From Ailurus styani (lineage: Eukaryota > Chordata > Mammalia > Carnivora > Ailuridae): 64,000 nt of DNA. Location of the stretch: contig LNAC01000278.1 of the NCBI GenBank assembly GCA_002007465.1, forward strand, positions 1,464,333 through 1,528,332, read 5' to 3'. Within the stretch, counting starts at the first letter, position 1, and the number at the start of each line of letters is the position of its first letter. The position numbers were made by a program, and so were the translations under genes. The notes under the pieces are model-generated. The model was not told where the DNA came from, did not search any database, and worked only from the letters and a program-made list of their open reading frames with translations. Positions 1-10,385 of this stretch are shown in pieces.

Positions 1-240
1 AAGGCTAGGTCCTTTCCTCCACGAGATGTTCTCCCACCCGCACCCTACTGAACGAGCAGAGAGCGGCGTCCTCCGCACTATCCCCAGAGCCTACGGCCCA
101 GAGCGCTGGGCTGCCTGCTGAAGGACGGTCGGCCGGCAGCCTTAGACCCTGGGGCTTCCCACCAAGCCCTTTCAGCTCACGGAGAAGCACCCGGGCAGCC
201 GAAAGCCACTTCCGCCACCGCCACCCGATCAGACTGAGGC
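1..240. promoter_or_regulatory. CpG-dense patch at the left edge of the window
   Basis: By eye there are well over a dozen CpG sites in 240 bases, then the density falls off. On the minus strand it contains GCGGAAGTGG, an ETS/GABP-like core, followed by a possible donor (GTGAGC). It could be the edge of another CpG island, such as an alternative CNN3 promoter, extending beyond the window. It could also be an old GC-rich retrocopy. No coding frame in it was recognised. Confidence 0.35.
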
Positions 241-1489
241 ACCATGAACAGGCTGCGGAGCTCGAGGAAAAAACACTGATTCAAACCAGCCCACGGGGAA
301 TCTGCAGTCTCAAAGGGTGTTGCCGCTATAGTTCGAAAGTTCATAATAAGCTACTTGGCAGAGATGTCTCAGACTAAAAACACTTTAACCCCCCCACTGG
401 CCCCTATCAAAAGCGCCTCCTACAACCCGCATGTTTCAGAAGATGCCGTAAGATGGAATGCAGGAAAGGGTGTCAACAGCGGAGCGGCCACTGGAAAGAC
501 GAAAAGAAGAACATTCAAAAATCAAGCCAAGAGAGGAAGAAAATTCCAAATGAAAGCCTGGCTGGCAAAGCACATGCTCGTGTGTGTGTGGGGGGGGGGG
601 GGGGGGACCGATACAACATACAGGTCTCTCAAGAAAGGTAAGGAAAAAGCAGAGACAAATGCCCTCCAGGCTTCAGAACAGAGAACGAGCCCATTCAGGG
701 GGACCGGATGCCGCCATACGCGAACTCTCGAGAAAGGCCCTAGAGTTCCAGCTTAGCTGCTAAGGGCCAAGGACACAGACAAGCTCACAATGTGATGTTT
801 AACGTAAGTATAATTTCTATACTCGATTAGAAGCATGATTGCTGTTGCTATTTTTGCATTCAAAGTGGAATCACATGTTTGAATTAGGAGAGACTTACTA
901 CACATGGTATTGATTATTTTCTCTCCTATTTCCTCCCATGTGAAACAAAAGGAGGGAGGGAAAATTGCATTAGGGAAACACATACTTGCCTCCCCCCCCA
1001 CCCCCCCACGGGCTGTGTGGAGCCTTGTGTGCAGCACGAAGCAGGCTGAGAGGCTTGGGACAATGAGGAAAGATCAGCGCCCAAACATTTAGGAAGGGGA
1101 AAGAAACAACAATGAAATCACAGCCAGCTCTCCATGGAGCCACTCCATAAGTAGGATCCCCCGGAAATTTGTGAGGGAGGAGAGGAAAATGGCCATAAAT
1201 GCTTAGGCTGTGTCTCACCCAAAAGAGTCCTTCCAAGCCCACAGCCCTCCTCTTTTTTCTGCACTCCTGCCTCCAATTCCCTGGTCTGCCCACTGCAGAC
1301 TGCTGGAACCATCACACCCTGAAGCTTCCCCTCAGCCCAAGGAAGATGTTGAAGAAGGTCCCTCCTTACCTCATGGAGGAAAACTTAGACTAAGTCTTCT
1401 GAGCTCAAGGGCTTACTTCACACAGGTCTAGGTGGAGCCTTCATCAGACCGTTTAAAACAGAAGGCCTCCAGTGACAGTCAAGATTTAC
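241..1489. other. CNN3 intronic stretch, nothing else recognised
   Basis: Apart from the G run and C-rich strings near 992-1008, no gene or named repeat was seen. The short frames here show no homology I recognise. Confidence 0.5.
590..606 (+). repeat. Poly(G) run after (TG)n
   Basis: Seventeen consecutive G following five TG units in CNN3 intron 1. Length is likely unreliable in sequencing. A shorter run of 13 G occurs at 6423-6435. Confidence 0.9.
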
Positions 1490-1502
1490 ACGCAAAGAGG
1501 TA

Positions 1503-1625
1503 GGGGCGGCTGGCTGGCTCAGCCAATGGAGCTGTGACTCTTGATCTCAGGGTTGTGAGTTCCAGACCCACACTCGGTGTAGAGGGGACTTAAAAAACTA
1601 AAATCTTACCAAAAAAAGAAAAGAA
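1503..1625 (+). mobile_element. SINEC, short old form
   Basis: tRNA-derived head 'ggctggctcagccaatgga' and body 'tcagggttgtgagttccag' with an A-rich tail. Imperfect 13-bp duplication at 1490-1502 and 1626-1638 (acgcaaagaggta / acacaaagaggta). Confidence 0.8.
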
Positions 1626-2104
1626 ACACAAAGAGGTAAATACGTTTGTCAGTCCACTGTGGAGGAATATGAGGCCTCTCTGAAACCAAGAAAGAGCTAT
1701 CTTATCTTGTTTAACAGAAATCAATCTCTTAAGAAGATAAAGCCAAACAAGAACATGACCAGAAAGCGAAGCCTCTAGCTCTACACAGAAGTCCGGGCTC
1801 TGAGGGCAATGTGGACGGAATGAGAACAGGGTTAGAGGCCCTGGGATTTCAGAGGGAGCACAGGCCACCAGGGAAGGAGTCTTGGATAAGGACTCTGGGG
1901 GCAGATCCTATTCCTGACACAGAAGCGAAACTGCTTGGCAACGTAGTCCCTTATCTGCCAGAAGCCTCATTCAGATATACAAACAGATACCTGAATGAAC
2001 GTCCAAGTCCTGGAGATAATCTCAGTATCTAGAAGATAAGAGAAGCTCAGAACACAGGACTGAACCAAACCCGCAGGGAACCAGCAGGAAACCAGCCAGC
2101 GAAG

Positions 2105-2345
2105 TGGAACAACGGCTCACATTTACATAATGTGCACTTTAGGTTCCGGGCATGAAGCTCAACACTTCACCTGGACGGTCTACCTTATTGACTTCTCCCG
2201 ACAACCCAATAAAAAGTAGGTATTTCCATATCCTTATTTTACAGATGAGATACAGCTTACTTGCCCAAAGTCAGAGTCAAGGGCAGAAGCAAGATTCCAA
2301 CCCAGCCAGTCTCCACGGTCCACGTTCTTAGCCACCAGGTTCTAC
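2105..2345 (-). repeat. MIR fragment
   Basis: 'ttattttacagatgagatac', 'acttgcccaaagtcagagtc' and 'ttccaacccagcc' in MIR antisense order. Confidence 0.75.
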
Positions 2346-2918
2346 TTTCCCATGACAAGAACGTGGAGATTAACGGACATCTTCAAGTTCACAAGAACTT
2401 CCATGGTCATCTGTTCTCTTAAAATTTGCAACATATTTTTGTATTTTTTAGAACAACTGACCTCTCCTCCCCCTCCCCCCCAAACTGCATAAGCCTCAGG
2501 CCCCACAGACAACCAGGATCTACTCAGGGCTCAGGAAATCCTTGGCCAAAACCTGAGCAATTAGAGTTAAGAAGAACCACGCACATGGGTTATACACCAT
2601 AGGAGTCTAATGCCTAGAAGAAAATGAAACTCACCAAAAAACTAAGGACAGGCCTCCTCCTACCACCTAGTCGCAGTGAGGTGAGTAAAGCATTTTCTCA
2701 TTCTCTTGGGTATATAATGGTAACTGTTTGAAAAATCAAAATCATCCAATTGTGCTTTTTTTTTAATGTTACAAATAATAATCATGGTTCACAACACACT
2801 TTTAAGTGAAAACCCTCACTAGCCCCCATGACCCCAGCGTGGATAGGAAACAGTCCAGGGAGAAAGGATGTGCCCCAGGTTGATGACTAGCAGCAAGATC
2901 TTCCTCATCAAGCTTATT

Positions 2919-3007
2919 TTTTTTAAGTAAGGTCTACACCTAACGTGGGGCTCCAACTCATGACCCCGAGAACCACGTGCTCCACCGACTAAGCCAGCCA
3001 GGCCCAC
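2919..3007 (-). mobile_element. SINEC, short old form
   Basis: Reverse-complement head 'ctaagccagccaggc' preceded by 'gtggggctccaactcatgac'. Duplication catcaagcttatt (2906-2918) / catcaaacttatt (3008-3020). Confidence 0.8.
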
Positions 3008-3093
3008 CATCAAACTTATTTCTGAAATCTAAAAAAGTGGATACAGACAAATAATACAATTTCTATAAAGGAAAGAGTGTAAAAAGTGGTGGG

Positions 3094-3277
3094 CTGGAGC
3101 GCCTGGGTGGCACAGGAGGTTGGGCGTCTGACTTTTGGTTTCGGCTCAGGTCATAATCTCAGGATGGTGAGATGGAGCCCCAGAGTGGACCTGGACTCTG
3201 TGGTCAGCAGGGAATCCGCTTGAGATTCCCTCTCTGTGCCTCTCCCACAAGCGTTCTCTCTCTCCTTAAAAAAAAAA
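3094..3277 (+). mobile_element. SINEC
   Basis: Head 'gcgcctgggtggcacagga', poly(A) tail, duplication aaaaagtggtggg (3081-3093) / aaaaagttgtggg (3278-3290). Confidence 0.85.
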
Positions 3278-3650
3278 AAAAAGTTGTGGGTCACAGGACA
3301 GTGAGCTTGATAATCATCTTCATTAAAATTCCAGAGTAAAGAAGTTTCAGCATTTTAAAGAAGAAAGCATGGTACCCCTTCTCAAGTTAGCAAATATATG
3401 TTCTTTAACTGTTCTGATCAAGACAGAGTGGGGAAAAAGAGGGCACGTCCCACCCAGGTCAGCTGAATAACCACTCTGCAGGTAGTCTTTGGGAGACACT
3501 GGCACCCCACAGAGCCTTCCGGAGGGCACTTCTACTGTTCCTCCCTAATTTGGGAGTCTAAGAAAGAGCCTCAGAGTCAACCCTCTCCAGTCCCCTCCCT
3601 CTTCGGGAGCTTTGTACTATCACTTTGCTATTACTCCATAAACTTCGTTT

Positions 3651-4060
3651 GGTGCCTGGGTAGCTCAGCCAGTTAAGCGGTTAAGCATCAGCCTCTGGCT
3701 AAGGTCATGATCCCAGGGTCCTTGGCTCAAGCCCCAAGTCAGCATCTGCCCAACTGGGGAGCCTGCTTCTCCCTCTCCCTCTGCCTGCTGCTCTGCCTGC
3801 TTGTGCTCTCTGTCAAATAATCTTTTTTTTTTTTTTAAGATCTTTTATTTATATATTTGACAGCGAGACACAGCAAGAGATGGACACAAGCAGGGGGAGT
3901 GGGAGAGGGAGAAGCAGGCTTTCCTCTGAGCAGGGAGCCCTATGCAGGGCTCGATTCCAAGACCCTGGGATCACGACCTGAGCTGAAGGCAGACGCTTAA
4001 CTGACTGAGCCACCAGGTGTCCTGATAAATAAAATCTTTAAAAATAAATAAATAAATCTT
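3651..4060 (+). mobile_element. SINEC, interrupted in its tail by another SINE
   Basis: Head 'ggtgcctgggtagctcagc'; the body reaches 'ctctgtcaaataa' at 3820. The A-rich tail appears to resume at about 4024 after an inserted antisense SINE. Confidence 0.8.
3821..4023 (-). mobile_element. SINEC inserted in the tail of the preceding SINE
   Basis: It runs from the T-rich 3' end ('ttttaagatcttttattta') to the reverse-complement head 'ctgagccaccaggtgtcc'. It forms a tail-to-tail inverted pair with its host SINE. Confidence 0.8.
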
Positions 4061-4166
4061 GCTTTGCTTCCCACCAAAAAAAAAAAAAAAAGCAAGTTTC
4101 AGCAACAACAAAGGAATTATCTTGGTAATAAACTTTCTAATGTAATATTAATAAAACAAACTGAAG

Positions 4167-4379
4167 GGCGCCTGGGTGGCTCAGTGGGTTAATGCCTCTG
4201 CTTTCGGCTCAGGTCATGATCTCAGGGTCCTGGGATCGAGGCCCGCGTCGGGCTCCCTGCTCAGTGGGGAGCCTGCTTCCCCCTCTCTCTCTCTGCCTGC
4301 CTCTCTGCCTCCTCGTGATCTCTCTCCCTCTGTGAAATAAATAAATAAATAATCTTTAAAAAAAAAATAAATAAAAAAA
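4167..4379 (+). mobile_element. SINEC, young subfamily
   Basis: Near-consensus head 'ggcgcctgggtggctcagtg' with the variants 'ttaatgcctctgctttcgg' and 'ctctgtgaaataaata'. Perfect 17-bp duplication aataaaacaaactgaag at 4150-4166 and 4380-4396. Confidence 0.95.
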
Positions 4380-4682
4380 AATAAAACAAACTGAAGAAAA
4401 ACAAGCTGTAAAAAAATCACCCGATCATTCCAAAATATCACACTGCACTACAGAATTCTTTTACAAAGAATACTCTAACAGGGTTGGTTTCCAATTTTCA
4501 AAGATAGTAAAATCCCCTGATGGAGAAATTCATTAAATCAACATATATTGAGCACCAACTACATGCCAAGTTATATTCTAAATATAGACCTTGATATATT
4601 TCATCAATAAGTAAGACTGGAATCCTTATGGCTGGTGAAGAGAGACAATAAACAAAAGTTCTGAATTAAAAACCTATTTCTG

Positions 4683-4787
4683 GAGGACCCTGGATGGCTC
4701 AGTAAGTAGAGCATGGACTCTTCATCTTAAGAGTCATGAGTTCAAGCCCCACAAGGGGTGTGGAGCACAAAAACAACAACAACAAAA
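4683..4787 (+). mobile_element. SINEC, short old form
   Basis: Head 'ccctggatggctcagtaag', body 'gagttcaagccccacaagg', and an (AAC)n-rich tail. Confidence 0.75.
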
Positions 4788-4789
4788 AC

Positions 4790-5787
4790 TAAAGCTAAAC
4801 TCATCTACGTTTTCACCATGATTTTGGTGCGCTACTAGCAAAACAAGGTAGACCACCTAAGGGTACACCATCACCCTGGGATTTACCTTGATCAGGAACG
4901 CTCTTGGAGCAACTGCTTGTCCGAAGGCAGGCAGGCTGGCAGAACTCGAGGGACATTTGGGTCCTATTTAATTAGTATAGGATTGTTTCACTTACTCTTC
5001 AGGGATTTGCAATTTTAGTAGTAAGTCTTCCAACATGGTTTTTAGCTGTTGAGGACTACCATTTTGTAACCAAGAAGATTCTGTGAGAAGCTACTTTGCT
5101 CAAACCATACATTCTATGTGAGAAGGAAACAGAAGGTGCATTCCCATCCCATTCCTCTTCTTAATGGTTCATACAGACTTCCCCCTAAAAACATCCTGAG
5201 GTAAGATCACTTCAGCTCTACCCACCTCCCCACCATTCATTTCCTCCACTTTCCCTGGGACCTTTCAGCTCCCCAGCCCATTTGCTGTAAGACCGGTGAG
5301 GGTATGCTTCAGTGCATCCTCAACTTAACAAGGAACCACGACGGCCCCAACATCTTGTTCCGAGCCAAGCATCGGGAGATGCAGTGCTTTCCTTGAGGAC
5401 CTGTCCTGTTTTTCCCACAGCTTCAAGGGCACAGAGGTGTTTTCCTTTTTGTTCTGGTCCCCAAGATGCAGTCAAGGGTCTGGCTCACCCTGCAGAATAC
5501 ATGCAAGACCCTTCTACTTTATGAGTGTATACCTACCTCACCGAACTGTCTACACCAGCTTCTGTACATCCCTAACCCTACTACTCTCTTATGATCTTTG
5601 TAGATAAAGTTACTGGCTCTTGTTGTTTAAAGATGTTGTTCAGAGTCCACGCTGAAGGAGTCTACTTTTTTAGGCTATTTTCAAACTTCTTGCCCATGGG
5701 AAAAAATATATGTTTGACATGTTTTGTCACGTATTACCATCTTGTCAAATAAGTTTCTCAGATTTTTTTCCTGAAATTTTACTAATT
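4790..5787. other. CNN3 intronic stretch, nothing recognised
   Basis: Unique-looking sequence without a credible frame, RNA gene or named repeat. Confidence 0.5.
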
Positions 5788-5804
5788 AAAAGTACTTAAG
5801 ATCA

Positions 5805-6013
5805 GGGCGCCTGGGTGGCTCAGTGGGTTAAAGCCGCTGCCTTCGGCTCAGGTCATGATCCCAGGGTCCTGGGATCGAGGCCCACATCAGGCTCTCTGCT
5901 CAGCAGGGAGCCTGCTTCCTCCTCTCTCCTCTCTCTCTGCCTGCCTCTCTGCCTACTTGTAATCTCTCTCTCTGTGTCAAATGAATAAATAAATAAATAA
6001 AAATCTTTAAAAA
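5805..6013 (+). mobile_element. SINEC, young
   Basis: Full-length with head 'gggcgcctgggtggctcagt' and a tail of AAAT units. Perfect 17-bp duplication aaaagtacttaagatca (5788-5804 / 6014-6030). Confidence 0.95.
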
Positions 6014-6189
6014 AAAAGTACTTAAGATCAAAAGCTTCCTCAATTCATTGATGAACTGCTTTCACATCTGGGATGTAAAAAGACCAAAGGCTTATTTAAT
6101 AGAAATGGAACACTTACAGAGACAGTAACAAGTCTAAGAACTAGATTACCAATTTTCTGTTACTAAGAGTTACAACATAGTCACTGAGG

Positions 6190-6385
6190 ACTTAGTACAA
6201 ACACACGTCTCAATGCAATGTTTAGGGGTAGTAACAATCATTCCCCCCATTTCACTGATCAGGAAACAAGGACAGAGATATCCACTAACTTGCCCAATAC
6301 CATACAAGGCAGTAAGTGGCAGAGGGAGGACCAGAACCCATGTCTGCTCAACTCCAAGGTCCATTCAACACTGCTTCCTGAGGAG
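6190..6385 (-). repeat. MIR fragment
   Basis: 'cccatttcactgatcaggaa', 'aacttgcccaatacc', 'agtaagtggcagagggagga'. Confidence 0.75.
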
Positions 6386-6764
6386 TTTTCTATTTCTTCC
6401 ATTTTGTTACATGAAGTTTTAAGGGGGGGGGGGGGAGAACACCTTACATTTAAGCAACATATCAGTTTTACAATACATAAGGGAAAAGCAAGAAAAATCA
6501 AAAGGTGCCCGAACCAAGCGATGTCAAAATTCATGTTCCCTATACCCACTCCACTGTTGGCTCTGTGTCCTCAGTTGAAATGCAATATCTCACACAAAGG
6601 CCAAGCAAACATGGATATTCGATTTCCAAAGCCCAGAACAGATGAAAACAGCATTGCGTGAATAATCACAATGTCAAGAAGTGACAGGTGGACAGCAAAA
6701 GTGGGGAGGGTGGGGCAGACAATAGTGACTTCACTAAGAATAACCCTAAGCACTTCACTAAGAC

Positions 6765-6960
6765 ATCGCTCTTGGAGTTAAAATTCTTAGAATATTCCAA
6801 CTTTCTTCTGTGATCTTGAGCAAGTAAAACCGTAAGCTTCAGCATCCTGACCTGTAAATGATGTTGGATAGCCCCAGCAATCCTTCCCACCTCACGGGGC
6901 TGCTGTGCTGTTAAGATCAAAAGACTTCCTATGAAAGGGTCCTGTACGTTGAAGGGCCCT
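6765..6960 (+). repeat. MIR fragment
   Basis: 'tgatcttgagcaagtaaaac', 'cctcacggggctgctgtgct' in MIR sense order. Confidence 0.6.
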
Positions 6961-6999
6961 TGTAAATGAAGGAGGTTGTTAAAATATGGCTTTGGTGCT

Positions 7000-8219
7000 T
7001 AAAGGAATAAACCCACAGTTACAGAACCGAAAGCTATAATAACTTTCCAAAGGCTCCAAAAACTGAGGTTTTACTGTTTTCAAAAATGTATAATAATTAT
7101 AGTGATCTAACCTCAGTCTCTGCATTTCCTTCATTGGTCTGCTCAATAAAAAGTAGGAAAAGGGCAGAAGCTGCTTCATTAGTCAGCAAAAAGAAATTAA
7201 TACGGATATTAACATCCAAGAAAAATAAGTCACTTGAAGGACTGCCAAAGTTATCGGGACCTCATTTACAATGCAAAAGGTAGAGACTCCACTGCTTCGG
7301 GCCAAGAATCACGAGGGTGAATTAAAATTAATGTGCCCAAGCCAGGCCAGGGTATCCCATCCAACGGTTTGGACTTGCCGATTCCTCGGAAAAGATTCCT
7401 AAAGCTCCATTTGTAAGCCTTGTAAAGAACCTGGACGATCAGACACAAACCACTTACTTTTCTGTCCTTAAAAAAAAAAAAGTTCAGGAGACTGTTTTCT
7501 AATAAGGGCAACACACTTGACAAGGTAAAGGACCTCAACGTTCCAATTTTGGATTCGGGGACCAATATCAATTGTTCAGAATCTGCTAACAACTGAATTG
7601 GGATGCGCGGGCTGAAACAAGGGTGAGAAGAGACAGAACTCTCCCTTGGGGTTTGACAGCGGTGCGCTTCATCGCCTCTGGATAATTCACTCCACACCGC
7701 AGACACCCCCAACCCTGGGATGTTACAGCTCCTCCAGCGTACTCGACCCGCGGTCGGACGGCGCGGTGGCAGTCCTGACATGCCTCGGCTCCCGGGAGGT
7801 TAATGGGAATTAAACCACAGCAGCCCTCCTTTGTGGCGCTTTGGCCAGAACAGCAGAAAGGAGACAATGAGCGTTCTGTGCGCAGTTCCGCGCCGATTGG
7901 CCGCGCTCTCCCCCCAGAAACCCCTGATGTCATGGGCTTGGAATGCAGAGAGGGAGGGAGGGAGGAAGGAAGGAGAGGATTTGGGGAGGGGGACGCCTCT
8001 CATCTCTTTCCCAGACCAAAAGTCCCAAAGATAAACCCAGTGCATTCTTAGACGAGGCAGTGGCCAAGCTGCGAGTTACCAGAGCCAGATCACTCCAAAC
8101 TACAACCAGCCCCAGCAAACAGACCCCGAACAAAAGCAACCCACGAAAATATCCTTGATATCGGTAAAGTCTAATGTACTACAAACTTCTGTTTTTAAAA
8201 AAATCTCAACTCTACAGCA
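7000..8219. other. CNN3 intron next to the CpG island
   Basis: G+C rises toward the promoter. An ATTGG (CCAAT on minus) at 7896-7900 and GGAATG (TEAD-like) near 7940 are visible but isolated. This is the part of the intron most likely to hold promoter-proximal control elements; no exon was recognised. Confidence 0.4.
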
Positions 8220-8926
8220 GATATCACTCCCAAAGCGGCGCGCTCAGGCTTTGTCTGTTTTCTGCAGCAGCACAGCAGCAATTTGCCTCCAGGCACCGCG
8301 ATTCGAAAACTGGGAAGAGTCCGGGGGTCCCGGGAGTCGGAGCACCGCTGCACCGTCCTCTCTCCGGGAGGAAGCCAGGAACAATGGGGGGCCCAGTTCG
8401 GCCACGTAACCGCCTAACTTCGCTCGTGGCTGAATTCGCCCAGGGCTTGGAGAGGGAGAAAATGCTGGGTCGGCCAGCATTCCGGGCCGGGCCGGACGGC
8501 GGGGGCTGCGTGCTGGGTCCCCAGCCGCGCCGACGGGCCCCACCTAAGGGCGAACGACCGGGCGGGAGCGCCCCCTTCCCGGAGGGGCGCGTCCTGCAGC
8601 CACGGTCTGGCTCCGGTAACTGCAGGCTGGCGCTGCGGGATTCCAGGAGCCCGGGAACTCACCACTCGCCGCCAGTCCCAGCCCGCGGCGCGGAACAAAG
8701 CCCGGAGAGCGCCCGGGGGCCGGCGCTTCGAGACCGCGGACGGGACCTGGACGCGCGGCCGCTCTTGCGCCGCCCCGACGTCTGCTCCCTGCAAAGCCCG
8801 ACAGCCACGGCGCGCAGAGGCTAAGCGCGGCCCAGCGCCGCCCCAGTCCCGGGGACCCCCCGGCCGGCGTCCAGCTTCCCACCGCTCGCCCGGGGCGGGG
8901 ACGCCTCCACCCGAGCCCGGGCGTAC

Positions 8927-8983
8927 CTTGTTCTTGACCTCGGCCGAGAGCCCGTAAGAGGGGCCCTTGTTGAAGTGGGTCAT
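8927..8983 (-). CDS. CNN3: CNN3 (calponin 3, acidic calponin), first coding exon
   Basis: Read on the minus strand, the ATG at 8983-8981 opens 19 codons beginning MTHFNKGPSYGLSAEV and ending KNK, which match the N-terminus of mammalian calponin 3. The exon ends AAG and is followed directly by a consensus donor, GTACGC, giving a phase-0 intron. This short N-terminal segment precedes the calponin-homology domain, which is encoded by later exons; those exons, the three calponin repeats and the acidic tail are not in this window and must lie to the left. Calponin 3 is a non-muscle, actin-binding cytoskeletal protein (usual length about 330 residues) that tunes actomyosin contractility and stress fibres; that is family knowledge. 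The reading frame stays open upstream to at least 9223 but has no in-frame ATG before this one, so this ATG is the chosen start. The exon sits in a CpG island, as expected for a broadly expressed gene. Confidence 0.95.
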
Positions 8984-9300
8984 GGTGGTTCGGGCGGCGG
9001 GAGGAGGCTGCGCTCGGGTCTGGGGGTTTCTCGTACTAGGCTTCCCCGCTCCAGGCCCCGAGGAGTGGCCGCGGCGCGAGACGCTCGGAGCTCGCTGCCC
9101 TGGGCGGCGCAGGAGACGCCCAGACGCGGCGGCGGGGCGCGGGCGGTGCCTCGGCGGCTCGGTCCGACTGGGTCCGGCAGAGCCTCCCGCTCCGCTCCCG
9201 ATCCCCCCACGAACTGCCCCCACCTCCTCCCCCGGGCCTTCAGGGATTGGCCGACGCGCCGGGCCAATCGAGAGCCACCTCCTCGAGCTCCTGCGAGGAG
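8984..9300 (-). promoter_or_regulatory. CNN3: CNN3 5' UTR and proximal promoter (boundary not resolved)
   Basis: This GC-rich stretch lies directly upstream of the CNN3 ATG on the minus strand. It should hold the 5' UTR and transcription start, but the exact start cannot be fixed from sequence alone. A facing pair of CCAAT boxes (9246-9250 read on minus, 9264-9268 on plus) lies about 265-285 bp upstream of the ATG, a usual distance for NF-Y sites. The segment ends at the assembly gap. Confidence 0.6.
9246..9268. promoter_or_regulatory. Inverted CCAAT-box pair
   Basis: GATTGG starting at 9245 and CCAATC ending at 9269 form an imperfect palindrome around a GC-rich centre, so a CCAAT box reads out on each strand. 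Paired CCAAT boxes bind NF-Y and are common in CpG-island and divergent promoters (family knowledge). Binding is inferred. Confidence 0.5.
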
Positions 9301-9406
9301 NNNNNNNNNNNNNNNNNNNNNNNNNNNNNNNNNNNNNNNNNNNNNNNNNNNNNNNNNNNNNNNNNNNNNNNNNNNNNNNNNNNNNNNNNNNNNNNNNNNN
9401 NNNNNN
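9301..9406. other. Assembly gap (106 N)
   Basis: A run of N inside the most GC-rich part of the CpG island, about 320 bp upstream of the CNN3 start codon. The true length of the missing DNA is unknown. Confidence 1.
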
Positions 9407-9575
9407 CCCCCCGCGGGTCTCGGGCCCCCGCCCCCGGCCTCACGCCACGGAGACCCGCGGCGAGGGGGCCCCTCCGCCCAGCTGGGCCGAGGGCTGGGCG
9501 GCGCGGGCGGGAGCCAGGCCCGCGGACCGGAGCTGGCCCAGCCCCGGCGTCGGGCGCCTAGGGGCTTCCCAGCGG

Positions 9576-9586
9576 CCCAGAATGCA
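9576..9586 (+). promoter_or_regulatory. Possible ZNF143/STAF half-site
   Basis: CCCAGAATGCA matches the 3' half of the ZNF143 consensus as I recall it. It lies inside the CpG island upstream of CNN3. The 5' half of the motif (ACTACAATT) is absent, so this is weak. Confidence 0.25.
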
Positions 9587-10229
9587 CGTCAACTTCCAGG
9601 CATCCGACGCCGCGCTCAGGGCTGGCCGAGGGAGGGAAGCCCACCAGGGTCTGTTTTCCCTGCTGCGGGCCCAGAGCGCTCTGATACGGGGCAGGGCTCC
9701 TCCACCCGCTTCTGGGAACACCAGGCGCAGCCCGGGAGCCCCTGTGCCAGAGCGGGGCGGGGGGGGCTCCTCCTACACCTGCTCCTTCCTCCCTACCTCG
9801 CCGCTTCCCACACCTGTTGGTCTGACCTCTACCCCGCTGCCGCCGCGGGAACAGTCAAGGCTTTGGGCCAAATTTGAGCTCACTCTGTCTCTAAACCTCT
9901 AAATGCAGTGCGGAAAAAACTGGGGATTGTGCCATGGCAAAGCCTGGGGCATTTCAAGTCCTTTTCTGGATTCGCACAGCTCCTTTTCACAAGCATCTTT
10001 ACCCGGAATTCAGCTAGTCCAAACACCCAGGTGGTTGTTGCTCTACTTTTTAAATTTTATTTTTAATCTAGCGGCCTCTTTGAATAGGTGAACTTTGTAT
10101 AGAGATAAGTAACCTCTTTGGGGCCAGAAACGGCCTCCATACTTCCATAATTCTGCTTTCTACCCACCACTTTCTTTCCTCTGATCTCCAAGTAATTTGA
10201 TACATAGGAGGAAGGGAGCCTAACTTTCC

Positions 10230-10385
10230 TCATTCGCCTGGGCTCCTAGCACTGTATCAGACGTCTTCCAAACATTTTCTCATTTACCCCTACCAACAGC
10301 TAGTAGGTGGACATCATATCCGTTGTAGAGATGAGAAAAATGAAACTCTGAGACCTAAGTATCCTGGCCAAGGTTTGCCCATCTG
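10230..10385 (-). repeat. MIR fragment
   Basis: 'cattttctcatttaccccta', 'tgtagagatgagaaaaatga'. Confidence 0.65.

Larger units (their letters stand above)
1..8926 (-). other. CNN3: CNN3 intron 1 (partial)
   Basis: The intron begins at the donor GT (8926-8925, minus strand) and runs off the left edge. No frame in this stretch contains the calponin-homology sequence that exon 2 should encode, so exon 2 lies outside. The intron holds eight SINEC elements, most of them antisense to CNN3, plus MIR fragments. A long first intron agrees with the human gene as I remember it. Confidence 0.85.
8220..9870. promoter_or_regulatory. CNN3: CpG island spanning the CNN3 promoter and exon 1
   Basis: CpG dinucleotides and G+C rise sharply here compared with the AT-rich flanks, and there are several GC-box-like GGGCGG/CCGCCC strings. 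The island is interrupted by a block of N. Long open frames on both strands (for example 8174-8824 and 8967-9902 plus, 8414-9223 minus) come from the scarcity of AT-rich stop codons and are not credible genes apart from the CNN3 start. No TATA box is visible upstream of the CNN3 ATG, which fits a dispersed CpG-island promoter. Confidence 0.85.

Noticed and set aside
8174..9902. Long open frames on both strands in the CpG island (up to about 310 codons)
   Set aside because: They arise from GC-rich sequence with few stops, run through the N block, and show no domain; only the 19 codons of CNN3 are credible.
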